Shown: in pieces, positions 8,408 through 17,364 of the stretch | Layout of the letters: each line of letters opens with the position of its first letter | Numbering within the stretch: position 1 is the stretch's first letter | NCBI RefSeq assembly: GCF_004307995.1 | Contig: NZ_SIRE01000008.1 | Span: 248,001-312,000, forward strand | Length of the DNA stretch: 64,000 nt | From: Paenibacillus thalictri | GTDB taxonomy: Bacteria > Bacillota > Bacilli > Paenibacillales > NBRC-103111 | Direction: 5' to 3' | The notes under the pieces: generated by a model | What the model was told of the DNA's origin: nothing | What the model saw: the letters and a program-made list of their open reading frames with translations, nothing else | Databases searched by the model: none | Translations under genes and position numbers: made by a program

Positions 8408-10531
8408 TTAATCGAGTTTTATAATCACCGCATCGCGTCCGGACACGGTTGCCGTAAGCGTGCGCTCATGGGAATCGGTAACCGGATTGCCGTAAATCGC
8501 CTTCGCTTGTCTGAATCCGGCGCTTGGACCATCCAGGGCGATGTTGACGGTGCGTTCCTGTTTGTCCGTGTTGATCGTCCACAAGTAATACCCGTCTTCG
8601 CCTTCGCATAGCCGGGCGACAACGCCGGGCTGATCGACCCGGACAACCTGCGTTTTGCCGGCAAAAGACAGCAGGGAGGCGAACCACTTGCGGCTTTCGT
8701 CCGAAGGTCTTTTTTTGTACGCATAACCCGGCATCGAGCCGATGAGTCTTGTCCGGCCTTGGCCGTACGTATGGTCGACGGCGGCGACGGAGCCGTCTTC
8801 GAACCAAGCGGAAGCCGTACCGCCTTGAAGCGCGTAGGCTTGCCGGTAGATGGCGCCGCCAAGCTGCCCGTCGCCGACGCTGAGCGACAGCTCGTTCCAG
8901 CGGTCCGGCCCCAGGGAGACAGCGGCTTCCGTGGCACCGAATACTTCCGCAAAGCCGCGGTTTGGCTGCACTTCGTTGGCGTGGCCGTAGTTGGCGAAAT
9001 AGCCGAAGCAGGCTTCGCTGATCAACGTGCCGCCTTGCTCCACCCAAGCCCGCAGTGTGGCTGCGGCGTTGTCGCTCAGCGCGACCGGATACGGCACGTA
9101 CAGCATCGAATAACGGTCGATCTGATCCAGCTTGATCACATCGCATTGAATATTCGAATCAAGGAAAGCTTCATATGCACCCTGCAGGCAATCGGAGTAA
9201 TAGTCCGTGCTGCCGTATGTGGCGTAACAGAACGCCTGGCAATCTTCGATCAGCAGAATAGCCAGCTCGCCTTGAACCGGCGCGGCTTTCCAGAGTGGGG
9301 CTGTCTCCGGAGCCAGCGACCATTTGGCCAGCGAGGAAGCCATCTCCGAACGCTCCGTCCGGCTGCCGTCCATCCCGTACCAGCCGTACGCGCCGAACAA
9401 CGGGCCGTCCAGCAAAGGCCGCCACCGCGGATTGAGGTACGCCCGCGCGCCGGTTGCCAGCGAGATCAGACAGTCCAGCCGAATGTTTTCCGGTTCGGAC
9501 ATATCGTCTTTTTCTTTATTGTGAGGCTGCTCGGCACGGCGTTTCTCCCAGGTCGAATTGCCGATCGCCTCCGCACGCCAGAACGTCTTGCCCTTGGAAG
9601 CCGAACGGATAATATCGCCCGCCAGAAACAAGCTGCAGTTGTTGGCGTACCAATACGTGTAGCCGAATATATCGACGACCTCGGCGGCGCGGAAATCGTC
9701 TCCGCACGTGGACACGATATCGGAGAAACTTTTGCCGTTGCCATGCGCGACGATCGGGTGTACGGCGTCTTCGCTGCGCAAAATGTTGGCCCGCCATTTC
9801 ATCCAATGGATCGCATTGTCCCTTTGGAAGTCGATTGCGTCAAATACGTCGGGGTATGGCTCGATGCTGCGCGGAAGCTGCACGTCTTCCCAACGGGTCA
9901 AGCTGTAGCGGAACCATGCCTTAGCCAATGTATGGATATCGCCGTATTTGTTTTTCAGCCATTGCCGAAAACGGTTCTGCGTGCCGGCACAGTGGCAAAT
10001 ATTATCGGGCGAATGGTAACTGCATTCATTCCAAATATTGTAGCCGTACAGTCCGGGATGGTTGCGGTAACGCTTCGCCAGCTCACTTAAAAAGCGCCCG
10101 GCCGCTTGCTCGATTTCGGGGTTGTCCAGACACATGGACAGCTGTCCGCCGACCGCGGAGCTGACGCTCATCGTGTTCAGGCGCTGCCGGCCGTCTCTGT
10201 GCTCGAACCGGGCGTGGGGGAAATGGGTGCGCAGCCACTCCGGATAAATCAGCAAATGTTCGGCGATGATCGTATTGATATTGTATTTGGCGGCCAGGTC
10301 CAAATGCGTATCAAAATCGCTCCAATCAAACACGCCGGGCGCGACTTCGATCGCGGACCACGGAAACCAGTGCCTGAACATCGAATGGCCGTCTTCGGCC
10401 GCCACCGCGTAATCCCGTTCCCAGTCTTTGCGCGGGGGATTTGTTTTGCGGAAATAGACCGCGCCGAACTGCATTTCCTGATTTCGTTCTGCGTTTGGTT
10501 TGCCTTGTGTTTCATTAAATGGCGTTTGCAA
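8408..10531 (-). CDS. GH42-like beta-galactosidase family protein
   Basis: The start is read as TTG at 10531, because GGGGAGG lies 9 bases before it. An upstream ATG at 10558 has no ribosome site, and an open frame reaching 10726 runs through the promoter. This gives 707 residues without a signal peptide. GH42 features in order: FGAVYF near residue 22, FPWSAIEVAPGVFDW, the acid/base Glu in YGYNIWNE (E169), a CHC motif at 179-181, and the probable nucleophile Glu in FWRAEAIGNSTW (E321). From about residue 400 a trimerisation domain and a small beta domain follow. It should release galactose or another sugar from imported oligosaccharides in the cytoplasm. It is transcribed divergently from the importer at 10935 and probably serves it. 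Confidence 0.9.
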   Translation of the reverse strand: MQTPFNETQGKPNAERNQEMQFGAVYFRKTNPPRKDWERDYAVAAEDGHSMFRHWFPWSAIEVAPGVFDWSDFDTHLDLAAKYNINTIIAEHLLIYPEWLRTHFPHARFEHRDGRQRLNTMSVSSAVGGQLSMCLDNPEIEQAAGRFLSELAKRYRNHPGLYGYNIWNECSYHSPDNICHCAGTQNRFRQWLKNKYGDIHTLAKAWFRYSLTRWEDVQLPRSIEPYPDVFDAIDFQRDNAIHWMKWRANILRSEDAVHPIVAHGNGKSFSDIVSTCGDDFRAAEVVDIFGYTYWYANNCSLFLAGDIIRSASKGKTFWRAEAIGNSTWEKRRAEQPHNKEKDDMSEPENIRLDCLISLATGARAYLNPRWRPLLDGPLFGAYGWYGMDGSRTERSEMASSLAKWSLAPETAPLWKAAPVQGELAILLIEDCQAFCYATYGSTDYYSDCLQGAYEAFLDSNIQCDVIKLDQIDRYSMLYVPYPVALSDNAAATLRAWVEQGGTLISEACFGYFANYGHANEVQPNRGFAEVFGATEAAVSLGPDRWNELSLSVGDGQLGGAIYRQAYALQGGTASAWFEDGSVAAVDHTYGQGRTRLIGSMPGYAYKKRPSDESRKWFASLLSFAGKTQVVRVDQPGVVARLCEGEDGYYLWTINTDKQERTVNIALDGPSAGFRQAKAIYGNPVTDSHERTLTATVSGRDAVIIKLD

Positions 10532-10637
10532 TGTAGTTAACCTCCCCAATATGGTCATAGAGCGGAGAATGCCGGCGAACAACCGTCTCCAAAGCTTGTT
10601 CCGCCGTTTATTGACAGCCTCCGGTGAATTCTTTTTT

Positions 10638-10680
10638 ATTGTAGTATGAACACCGGCAAAAACACAGGTAAGCGCTTTTA
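10638..10680 (-). promoter_or_regulatory. Minus-strand promoter with cre/LacI-like operator for the GH42 gene
   Basis: Read on the minus strand, the operator TAAAAGCGCTTACCT (plus-strand coordinates 10666-10680) is followed 22 bases later by TACAAT (10643 to 10638). The centre AGCGCT is palindromic. It fits a CcpA catabolite element or a LacI-family operator at most positions. It covers or abuts the -35 region, as expected for repression. Confidence 0.65.
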
Positions 10681-10857
10681 GGAAAATAAGTATCATTTTT
10701 TTAGGTGAACTGCCGGTTCGAGGCATGTGCCCCCGAAAAAAGGCCGTTTATTTAACAATCAGGCTCGCTTTCAGCGCCGACCTAAAAATATTGTAAGTTT
10801 TGCCTGAGGCGCGTATCCGGTTTAACAGGCAATCCAATAATCGGATACAGAAACTCA

Positions 10858-10900
10858 TAAAAGCGCTTACCTGTTTTTCAAATCCCGATCCTTATATAAT
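10858..10900 (+). promoter_or_regulatory. Plus-strand promoter with matching operator for the importer operon
   Basis: TAAAAGCGCTTACCT at 10858-10872 is an exact copy of the operator in front of the divergent GH42 gene. Here too, 22 bases separate it from the -10, TATAAT at 10895-10900. Identical operator and spacing on both sides mean that one regulator controls both transcripts. An additional GTATCCG/CGGATAC inverted repeat lies just upstream at 10813-10848. The rest of the 404-base gap holds no gene. Confidence 0.7.
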
Positions 10901-10934
10901 GAACGTGTCAAAGACGAAAAGGAGGGTTTAAAGC

Positions 10935-12254
10935 ATGAAAAAAACTGCCAGTGCACTGATTGCTTCTGTTTTACTCGTTCTTGCCGGATGTTCGGGGGGA
11001 ACCGCACCCGCGTCCGCGCCTGCCAACGGCGCAGCGGGACCGGTTAAAACCTTGAAGCTCGCTACGTCGTCGCCGGAAAATGTGGATACGCTAAACGAAT
11101 ACGTCAAAAGCTTCGAGAAAAAAATGCCCGGCTACACCGTCGAAATTACGGCGATTCCCGGTGTTGCCGCATTTAATGCTGCGATGGCATCCAAACTCGC
11201 CGCCGGCGATCCGCCGGATATTTTCATCTACCAATGGAGCACGCAAATTCAACTGTACGCCAAGGGAGGCCACCTGATGGATTTATCAGGCAAAGGCTTC
11301 GAGGAAAAGGTCAAGCCAATCAATAAGAAGCTGAACATCTACGAGGGCAAAGCTTATGCGTTCCCCGGCCAGCAGGACTTATTCGGCGTTTTCTTCAACG
11401 TGGATGTCGCCAAAAAATACGGAGTGAACGAAATGCCCAAAACGTTCAGCGAATTTTTGGCCGCCTGCGAGACGATGCAGAAAAACGGCCTGGCTGCGCC
11501 AATCGTTATTCCAGCGAAAGACGGCAGCGGGGCGACCGCATTTAACTTCGGTTATTTGCACCAGGTGGTGAGCGGGAAAAACCCGGATTTCTATAAACAA
11601 ACGCTGGATGGCACCAAACATTGGAACGGGCAGGAATTCCAGGATTTGTTCGGCGCGTATCAAAAGCTGCTGAAATATGCCAACAAGGATTTGCTTGGCT
11701 TGGACCCGGACGGTTCTTACAAACGGTTTGCGATGGAGGAGACGGCATTTTTATTTGGCGGCTCGTACAATATTACGGCCATCCGCAAGCTGAACCCGAA
11801 CCTCAACTTCATTTTGACCAAGACGCCTTGGGTGGATGATGTGAAAGACAACGTCGCCATCTCGGACTTTAACAACGCCATTTCCATTTCCAGCAAAACG
11901 AAGTATCCCGAAGCCGCTTTGGCTTTTATGAATGAAATGTTCACCGTTGATGCCGGTAATCTGCTTGCGAAAAACGTCAGCACGATCTCTTCGGTCAAAG
12001 GGACGACAACCAGCTTCGATAAAAGTTTGGAAGGCGTTATCCCCGAGCTGGATAAAGGGCAATACGTCGGTTTCTCTGAACGCGAATGGATTCCGGGCAT
12101 TAAAGAAATTATGAAGAAAGCAACCCAGGACTGGATGGCCGGCGTCGATTTGAAGACGGTGCTGGACCGGCTGGAGGCCGAGCATCAAAGATTGCTGCAG
12201 GCAACTCCGGGCTTCAAACAGGAATTTATGGAAATGCGCGAGAAATCCAAATAA
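10935..12254 (+). CDS. Extracellular sugar-binding lipoprotein of an ABC importer
   Basis: 439 residues with an AAAGGAGG site. The N-terminus is a lipoprotein signal, a short KK charge followed by a hydrophobic stretch and the lipobox LAGC with Cys19 as the lipidated residue. The mature protein has the pattern of family 1 solute-binding proteins: an early FEKKMPGYTVE strand, then KLAAGDPPDIF, and a later region with AYAFPGQ and FGGSYN. Size and order fit MalE/UgpB-like CUT1 receptors. It is anchored outside the membrane and hands its sugar to the two permeases that follow at once. The substrate is likely an oligosaccharide that the divergent GH42 enzyme can cleave; this is inferred from position. 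Confidence 0.93.
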   Translation: MKKTASALIASVLLVLAGCSGGTAPASAPANGAAGPVKTLKLATSSPENVDTLNEYVKSFEKKMPGYTVEITAIPGVAAFNAAMASKLAAGDPPDIFIYQWSTQIQLYAKGGHLMDLSGKGFEEKVKPINKKLNIYEGKAYAFPGQQDLFGVFFNVDVAKKYGVNEMPKTFSEFLAACETMQKNGLAAPIVIPAKDGSGATAFNFGYLHQVVSGKNPDFYKQTLDGTKHWNGQEFQDLFGAYQKLLKYANKDLLGLDPDGSYKRFAMEETAFLFGGSYNITAIRKLNPNLNFILTKTPWVDDVKDNVAISDFNNAISISSKTKYPEAALAFMNEMFTVDAGNLLAKNVSTISSVKGTTTSFDKSLEGVIPELDKGQYVGFSEREWIPGIKEIMKKATQDWMAGVDLKTVLDRLEAEHQRLLQATPGFKQEFMEMREKSK

Positions 12255-12272
12255 TAAGCCAGGTGAATACAC

Positions 12273-13172
12273 ATGAAGCCGAAAGCTCGCAAATTAGGAA
12301 TTTCAAGGGATTCGCTGTATTATGCGGGCATGACCTTGCCGGCGGTCCTGCTGTTTGCCGTATTTATGCTGTATCCGGTTATTGGAGGGATTTATTATAG
12401 CCTGACCGATTGGAACGGCGTGGATCAGGGATATCATTTTATCGGATTGCAAAATTACGTTACTTTTTTTCATGACTTTTACGTATTGATTCCGCTTAAA
12501 AATTCGTTTGTGTTCGCTTTTGCTCTCACCATTTTCCAGAATATCGTCTCGCTGCTGCTTGCCTTGGCGTTTAACCAGCAGCTGAAATCGAAAAACGTGC
12601 TGCGGACGCTTATTTTTATCCCTGTATTACTCAGTTCTCTGATGGTCGGATATTTGTGGAATTACTTATTTACCGAACCGGTTGCCAGGCTGGGACACTT
12701 TCTGCATCTGGATATGATCGGCAACAATGTGCTTGGCAGCCCGCAACTCGCGCTGTATGCCGCCGTATTCGTCAATGTGTGGAAGATGGCCGGCTGGAAC
12801 ATGATCATTTATATCGCAGCCCTGCAGGGTATCTCTCGGGAAATTTTCGAAGCGGCGGAGCTTGACGGGGCGACAGGCTGGAAAAAATTCCGGCACATCA
12901 TGTTCCCGCTTATTGCTCCCGCATTTACGGTCAATATGGTGCTGACGCTGGAGCGGGGATTTAAGGAGTTCGATCTGTTGTTTTCCTTAACGCAGGGGGG
13001 ACCGGGCAATTCCACCGAAATCATTTCACTTACGATCTACCGGGAATCGTTCGAATATTTTCGGGCGGGTTACGGAACAACGATGGGTGTCATCCTCTTC
13101 CTGATCATCGTAGTCTTAACCATTATCCAGCTCCGATTTTTGAGAAAGAGGGAAGAAGATGTTATCTACTAA
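12273..13172 (+). CDS. ABC sugar importer permease, MalF type
   Basis: 299 residues with about six membrane segments. It begins with a short cytoplasmic tail and a first segment at LYYAGMTLPAVLLFAVFML. The EAA loop reads EAAELDGAT followed by FPLI, in the expected place about 100 residues from the end. FKEFDLLFSLTQGGPGN is the conserved late region of this family. It lies 18 bases after the binding protein and overlaps the next permease by 14 bases, so translation of the two permeases is probably coupled. Together they form the membrane channel of the importer; the ATPase is not encoded here. Confidence 0.95.
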   Translation: MKPKARKLGISRDSLYYAGMTLPAVLLFAVFMLYPVIGGIYYSLTDWNGVDQGYHFIGLQNYVTFFHDFYVLIPLKNSFVFAFALTIFQNIVSLLLALAFNQQLKSKNVLRTLIFIPVLLSSLMVGYLWNYLFTEPVARLGHFLHLDMIGNNVLGSPQLALYAAVFVNVWKMAGWNMIIYIAALQGISREIFEAAELDGATGWKKFRHIMFPLIAPAFTVNMVLTLERGFKEFDLLFSLTQGGPGNSTEIISLTIYRESFEYFRAGYGTTMGVILFLIIVVLTIIQLRFLRKREEDVIY

Positions 13173-13995
13173 GCCGAAAGCGGTCGGGAAGACAATCTAT
13201 GAATGCGTTCTCGTTGTGATGACAGCGGTCTATTTATTCCCTTTTTACATCATGGTTACGCAGTCGCTGAAATCGCCGCAGGAGTCGATGTATAACCCGC
13301 TTGGTTTGCCTCAGGCGCTGCAGACCGACAACTTTACCAAAGTATGGAAGCTGATGCGGTTCGGCGAGGCCTTTTCAAATTCATTTTGGCTTACGTTGGT
13401 CAGCGTTGTCGGGATTGCGCTTGTTTCCGGGATTTGTTCCTTTGCTATAGCGAGGCGGGCGTCCAAAGGTTATGTTATTTTGTACTATATCTTTGTTTGC
13501 GGTTTATTGATTCCGTTCTACATGACCTTAAGCCCGCTGATCAAGCTGATGAAGGATTTGCAGCTGATCAATTCCTTGATGGGGCTGGCGCTTGCTTATA
13601 TCGGCCGGGGCATTCCATTTGCCGTGTTCCTGTATGTAGGATTTATAAGGGCGATTCCTAAAGAAATTATGGAATCGGCGGTGATCGACGGCTGCAGCCC
13701 AAACAGGTTGTACTGGAGCATCGTATTTCCGATGGTGCGCAATATCACGTCGACGCTCATTATTTTGAATGCGCTGTGGGTGTGGAACGACTTCTTGTTC
13801 CCGCTGCTAACGCTGCAAAATGTCGCACAGCGGACGATTCCGCTCGCCCAGTATATGTTTTACGGCCAGTACAATACGGAATGGAATCTCGCGTTTGCAT
13901 CGTATCTGCTGTCGATTTTGCCGCTGGTTCTCATTTATTTCTTTATGCAGAGACAAATTATCGAAGGCATCTCGACAGGCGGCGTCAAAAGCTGA
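13159..13995 (+). CDS. ABC sugar importer permease, MalG type
   Basis: 278 residues, starting at an ATG inside the last codons of the previous gene, with AGAGGGAAG before it. It has six predicted membrane segments. The family hallmark FPFYIMVTQSLKSPQE lies near the start and the EAA loop is ESAVIDGCS followed by FPMV. The C-terminus STGGVKS is also typical. It is the last gene of this importer operon and is followed by a bidirectional terminator. Function as half of the transmembrane channel is secure. The sugar is unknown. Confidence 0.95.
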   Translation: MLSTKPKAVGKTIYECVLVVMTAVYLFPFYIMVTQSLKSPQESMYNPLGLPQALQTDNFTKVWKLMRFGEAFSNSFWLTLVSVVGIALVSGICSFAIARRASKGYVILYYIFVCGLLIPFYMTLSPLIKLMKDLQLINSLMGLALAYIGRGIPFAVFLYVGFIRAIPKEIMESAVIDGCSPNRLYWSIVFPMVRNITSTLIILNALWVWNDFLFPLLTLQNVAQRTIPLAQYMFYGQYNTEWNLAFASYLLSILPLVLIYFFMQRQIIEGISTGGVKS

Positions 13996-14088
13996 ATAAA
14001 CGGCTGCCGTACAGTCAGGTTATGCGGCTAGGCATTGAAAACCTTACTAAATTGTAAATGTAAAAAAACGATGTGTTTTCACTAAATC

Positions 14089-14116
14089 AAAAAAGCCCTC
14101 AAATAAGGGCTTTTTT
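14089..14116. terminator. Bidirectional intrinsic terminator
   Basis: AAAAAAGCCCT (14089-14099) pairs with AGGGCTTTTTT (14106-14116) around a 6-base loop. T runs exist on both strands, so it ends the importer operon on the plus strand and the Gln-rich gene on the minus strand. Confidence 0.9.
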
Positions 14117-14120
14117 GTTC

Positions 14121-14516
14121 TTAATGCATCGATCTATAGTTCGAATTGGCATTCATGCCCGAATTAGCTCCAGCGAACATGCCGTTTTGCTGGGAATACA
14201 TCGGGTACTGCTGTTGCGGCATAGCAGTGGAGTTGAATGATTGGCTTTGAACCGATTGTTCCACTTGTTTACAAAGTTGGGTAACGTGCTGCAACTGTTG
14301 GATGGCCATTTGATGACCTTGCAATGCGGTTTGAATCATTTGCGCCGCTCGTTGTTCCCTTTGCGCCAATTCTTCAAGATGTTGCGCGTTTTGCTGTTCT
14401 TGTTGTAACAGCATTTGGTAATTTTGGCTAGCTTGTTGTGTTTGGTTGATCAGCTGTTGGGCGATTTGTTCGCACTGATGAAGCGCTTGTTGGACTCCTA
14501 TATTCGCAAATTGCAT
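14121..14516 (-). CDS. Small glutamine-rich coiled-coil protein of unknown function
   Basis: 131 residues with an excellent AAAAGGAGG site 8 bases before the ATG, so it is a real gene. The protein is very rich in Gln (for example QQLINQTQQASQNYQMLLQQ). The first 100 residues should form a long amphipathic helix or coiled coil with two cysteines. The tail is low-complexity and rich in Asn, Ser, Met and Tyr (MYSQQNGMFAGANSG). No catalytic motif, signal peptide or membrane segment is seen. Such small Q/N-rich proteins in spore-formers are sometimes coat or sporulation-associated, but nothing here proves that. It stands alone between a terminator and the MFS gene. Confidence 0.72.
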   Translation of the reverse strand: MQFANIGVQQALHQCEQIAQQLINQTQQASQNYQMLLQQEQQNAQHLEELAQREQRAAQMIQTALQGHQMAIQQLQHVTQLCKQVEQSVQSQSFNSTAMPQQQYPMYSQQNGMFAGANSGMNANSNYRSMH

Positions 14517-14599
14517 GTTAGATGCCTCCTTTTTATTTACAACCTGAATTAGAGTACCCCTTGGCTTACGTTTTATTCATGCTGCACAATATGTACATA

Positions 14600-15829
14600 T
14601 CAGGAGGCCGGCTGCGGTTGAGAGCTTGGTTTTATCGAGAACAAGGCGAGTGCCAAAGAAAGCAAAGCGCAGCCGGCAAACAAGTAAAACAGCGACTTCC
14701 CATGCAGGATCGATGCGATTAGCGGACCCAGCGCAACGCCGATAAATCGGGCGCTGCTGTACAGGGAAGTAATGGTACCGCGCTGTTTTTTCTCAATCCC
14801 CTCCGTAATCAAAGCATCTAGACTGGGCAAAACGAGGCCAATTCCTATTCCGCTGACGAACATTAACGAGAGAAGAAACCATAGATTTTGGGCATTCAGG
14901 AATCCGCACGTAAAAATAGCCATCATTAATACAGTAAGCCCAATGACGCAGATTATCTTCATTTTGCGTTTGTTTTCACCGACGATTTTTCCTGTGACGA
15001 AAGATGAAAGACAGATGGCGCTTAACGGCAAGGCCAGAATCAAACCTTTCTTGATGCCATCGATTCCATAATGGTCTTCGAGGATGGTTGACAGGTTATA
15101 TAGAAATCCGAACATAATGAACATACTCAGACACCCTATCATATATATTGCGTAAAGCCATTTCTTCACGGCAAGCAAAGCGGCTGTGTTACGAACAAAT
15201 GTACGAACCGGCTGAATTTTTGTTGAATTCTCATTGTTCGAATGAGTTTCCTTTGGCGTTTTTACTAAGAAGGCGACGGCGATGATGGATAACGCTGAAA
15301 TGACGGGAATACTGGCAAGCGGCAAAAACCAAACAATTAAAGCAAGAGCTGAGCCCAATACAGGACTTAACACTTTGCCGAAAGTATTGGAAGTTTCGAT
15401 CATGCCTAGGCCGTTGCTCACTTCTTCTTTGCTCTGAAACATATCGCCGATCAACGGAATCACGATCGGGAACGCGCCGGCAGCCCCTATGCCTTGAATG
15501 ACTCTGCCAAGCAAAATCATGGCGTAACTGCTTTGTCCGTTCATCAGCCATGCCGCCAAACCCGAGATCAATCCGCCAACCGCCGCAATGGATAAACCAA
15601 TGAGGATAATCCGCTTGCGTCCGAAACGGTCGGAAAGATAACCGGCGATTGGGATGCAAATGATAGACACCGCTGCATACACCGTGATAATTAAACTGGT
15701 TTGCAGAGCACTTATTTTTAATTCCCGCTGCATTAATGGAAGGACAGGGATCAGCATGGAATTCGCAAGCGTCATGATCAGCGGAATAGAAGATAACGCA
15801 GCCAAGTCCAGCTTCTTTTTTTCTTTCAT
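14600..15829 (-). CDS. MFS efflux transporter, DHA1 type
   Basis: 409 residues with AAAGGAG 7 bases before the ATG. Twelve hydrophobic segments are visible. Between segments 2 and 3 is the MFS motif A, GYLSDRFGRKRIILIG, and the segment 5 region has the drug-antiporter-like GAAGAFPIVIPLIGD. Start and layout (PLIMTLANSMLIPVLPLMQ) resemble Bacillus drug:proton antiporters of the YitG/YfmO sort. It should export a toxic compound or metabolite using the proton gradient. It is monocistronic and read opposite to the DUF2935 gene. Upstream, ATCCGAAATT-ATCCGATAAA direct half-sites at about 15890 could be an operator, but this is weak. Confidence 0.9.
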   Translation of the reverse strand: MKEKKKLDLAALSSIPLIMTLANSMLIPVLPLMQRELKISALQTSLIITVYAAVSIICIPIAGYLSDRFGRKRIILIGLSIAAVGGLISGLAAWLMNGQSSYAMILLGRVIQGIGAAGAFPIVIPLIGDMFQSKEEVSNGLGMIETSNTFGKVLSPVLGSALALIVWFLPLASIPVISALSIIAVAFLVKTPKETHSNNENSTKIQPVRTFVRNTAALLAVKKWLYAIYMIGCLSMFIMFGFLYNLSTILEDHYGIDGIKKGLILALPLSAICLSSFVTGKIVGENKRKMKIICVIGLTVLMMAIFTCGFLNAQNLWFLLSLMFVSGIGIGLVLPSLDALITEGIEKKQRGTITSLYSSARFIGVALGPLIASILHGKSLFYLFAGCALLSLALALFSIKPSSQPQPAS

Positions 15830-16063
15830 GGAGGTGCTCCTTTGGGAGGAATGTCGAAACTATTTATCATGTTGCTCGAATTAATCCGAAATTATCCGAT
15901 AAATCGCATAGGAATACGAATATAAGGGTCCTGTTCAAATTGTGGACGATCAAGACGGCGCTTAATTGCAGCGGACGACAGGCCCAGCTTGTCATATACG
16001 TAATAAATTAAAGTGCATACTCATACCTTATGTTGAAATGCGATCGGAAGGAGGTACGACAAC

Positions 16064-16861
16064 ATGGTCGATGCGGCACTGTATGAACATCGTTTTTGGC
16101 TGCAAATTCTCGGGGATCACAGTCGTTTTATTTATAACGCGCTTTCGCCAAAAGAATCCGAAGATATCCAAACAGCACTTTATTTTATTCAATCGTTCGA
16201 CCGCCTGCTTGAATTATCCCGAGCGGCTGCGAGTGAGGCAAACCAAATGGCCATAACTCAACAGGCGCTTCCATTAACGAACCAGCTGCGGTTATTCAAG
16301 TTGAATCTTTTGCAGAGACTTCTTTTCGGTAAGGTTACGACCGGATTAACGCCAACCTTTATCAACCATATGGTAAATGAGCTGGAGGAATATATGCGCA
16401 TTTTGAACGCGCTGGCTGCGGGGGAAGCTGTTCCCCATTTTGCCGCCCTGCACCACGACCTGCTCTGGCTGTCGGATGCCGCGGCTCATGCTGCCATTAT
16501 TGCAAGCGACCTGGATTCAGTAGAAAAGCGTTTTATAGAAAAAAGTCAAAAGTTTGAAATTCATTTTCAACAATTCTACTTAAAAAGCATTGAAATGGCC
16601 GGTTATATGAGAACGCAGCTGCATGATTTTCCGGCATTTCGCAGGTTCCATATGGATATCGATCTCGAAATGAAGTTGTTTGTCTCGTTTCTTCGCGAAA
16701 TCGAGGAAATGGAGTTGTCGGCGGAACTGCTTGACCGAATCACACCCTTGATGCCTGATCATATGATGCGGGAAGAATGTTATTATTTAACGAAGCTCGC
16801 AAGATTAGGTATGGTTCCCGACCCGGCATGCGATCCGGCGAAACCAAGAATAGAGGCTTAA
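16064..16861 (+). CDS. DUF2935 family protein
   Basis: 265 residues with AAGGAGG 9 bases upstream. It is an all-helical protein of two similar halves. The first begins ALYEHRFWLQILGDHSRFI, and the second repeats the pattern around IEKSQKFEIHFQQFYL and FHMDIDLEMKLFVSFL. Conserved His and Glu at the helix starts suggest a four-helix metal-binding or ferritin-like fold. Members occur widely in Bacillus, Paenibacillus and Clostridium without a proven job. No neighbours form an operon with it. The family assignment is good, the function unknown. Confidence 0.82.
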   Translation: MVDAALYEHRFWLQILGDHSRFIYNALSPKESEDIQTALYFIQSFDRLLELSRAAASEANQMAITQQALPLTNQLRLFKLNLLQRLLFGKVTTGLTPTFINHMVNELEEYMRILNALAAGEAVPHFAALHHDLLWLSDAAAHAAIIASDLDSVEKRFIEKSQKFEIHFQQFYLKSIEMAGYMRTQLHDFPAFRRFHMDIDLEMKLFVSFLREIEEMELSAELLDRITPLMPDHMMREECYYLTKLARLGMVPDPACDPAKPRIEA

Positions 16862-16868
16862 CCTATAG

Positions 16869-16908
16869 ATCCTCAGGCCTTCGATGACGAAGGGTTTGGG
16901 GATTTTTG
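16869..16908 (+). terminator. Intrinsic terminator after the DUF2935 gene
   Basis: An imperfect hairpin starts ATCCTCAGG-CCTTCG, has a loop ATGA, and returns CGAAGG-GTTTGGGGAT. It is followed by TTTTTG, 8 bases after the stop codon. Confidence 0.7.
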
Positions 16909-17364
16909 CTTAAGAAAGCGATATTTGATGTGTAGTGGAAAGGGGGGCTGCCGAATGGAGAACCATGGGATATACCGTTGCCGCGGAGAAGCTATTCCCC
17001 AAATGTTCAGACGAAGATGCGGCAATATGGTGGAACTTCAGAGTGCCTTGTGGTCGGGCTCCGACTGTAACTTTCTCGACTGTGGTACCTCACATCCTGT
17101 CAGTCTGGAACCCGATCCGATTGCGGTCGCTCAATTTCTGCTTTTTGAGGTTGTTCTAAACAATTTTACTGTGTAGTTTATTTGTCTGTAAGGCTAAATA
17201 TTACTGGCAACTTTGTTCCTTAATATGGTAAATTTTTTTTGGAATCAATCTTGACTACGTTTTGAAACATTTATATATATAACCATTTGGATGTTCATTT
17301 CGTGAAATGGTAGAAAAAAGATTGCCATTTCATTTGATTCCGCAAAAACATAATACTTTGACTG
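16909..17364. other. Gap with only short, unconvincing open frames
   Basis: Two overlapping frames of 70-80 codons begin near 16925 and 16935 after a G-rich run that could be a ribosome site. They disagree with each other and show no recognisable domain. The later part (17190-17364) is AT-rich without coding signs. I see no supportable gene, promoter or RNA here. Together with the broken gene that follows it looks like decaying sequence. Confidence 0.5.

Noticed and set aside
8236-8424. 62-codon open frame with GGAGG before its ATG
   Set aside because: It lies wholly in the 67-bp repeat spacer and runs into the end of the GH42-like gene. Its composition follows the repeat rather than a protein.
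8759-10090. 443-codon open frame opposite the GH42-like gene
   Set aside because: It is antisense to a well-supported enzyme with catalytic motifs, has no ribosome site, and reflects codon bias of the true strand.
10532-10726. N-terminal extension of the GH42-like protein
   Set aside because: It would run through the minus-strand operator and promoter, and the TTG at 10531 has a proper ribosome site.
16925-17176. Two overlapping short frames after a G-rich run
   Set aside because: They contradict each other and show no domain, strand pattern or homology that I can recognise.
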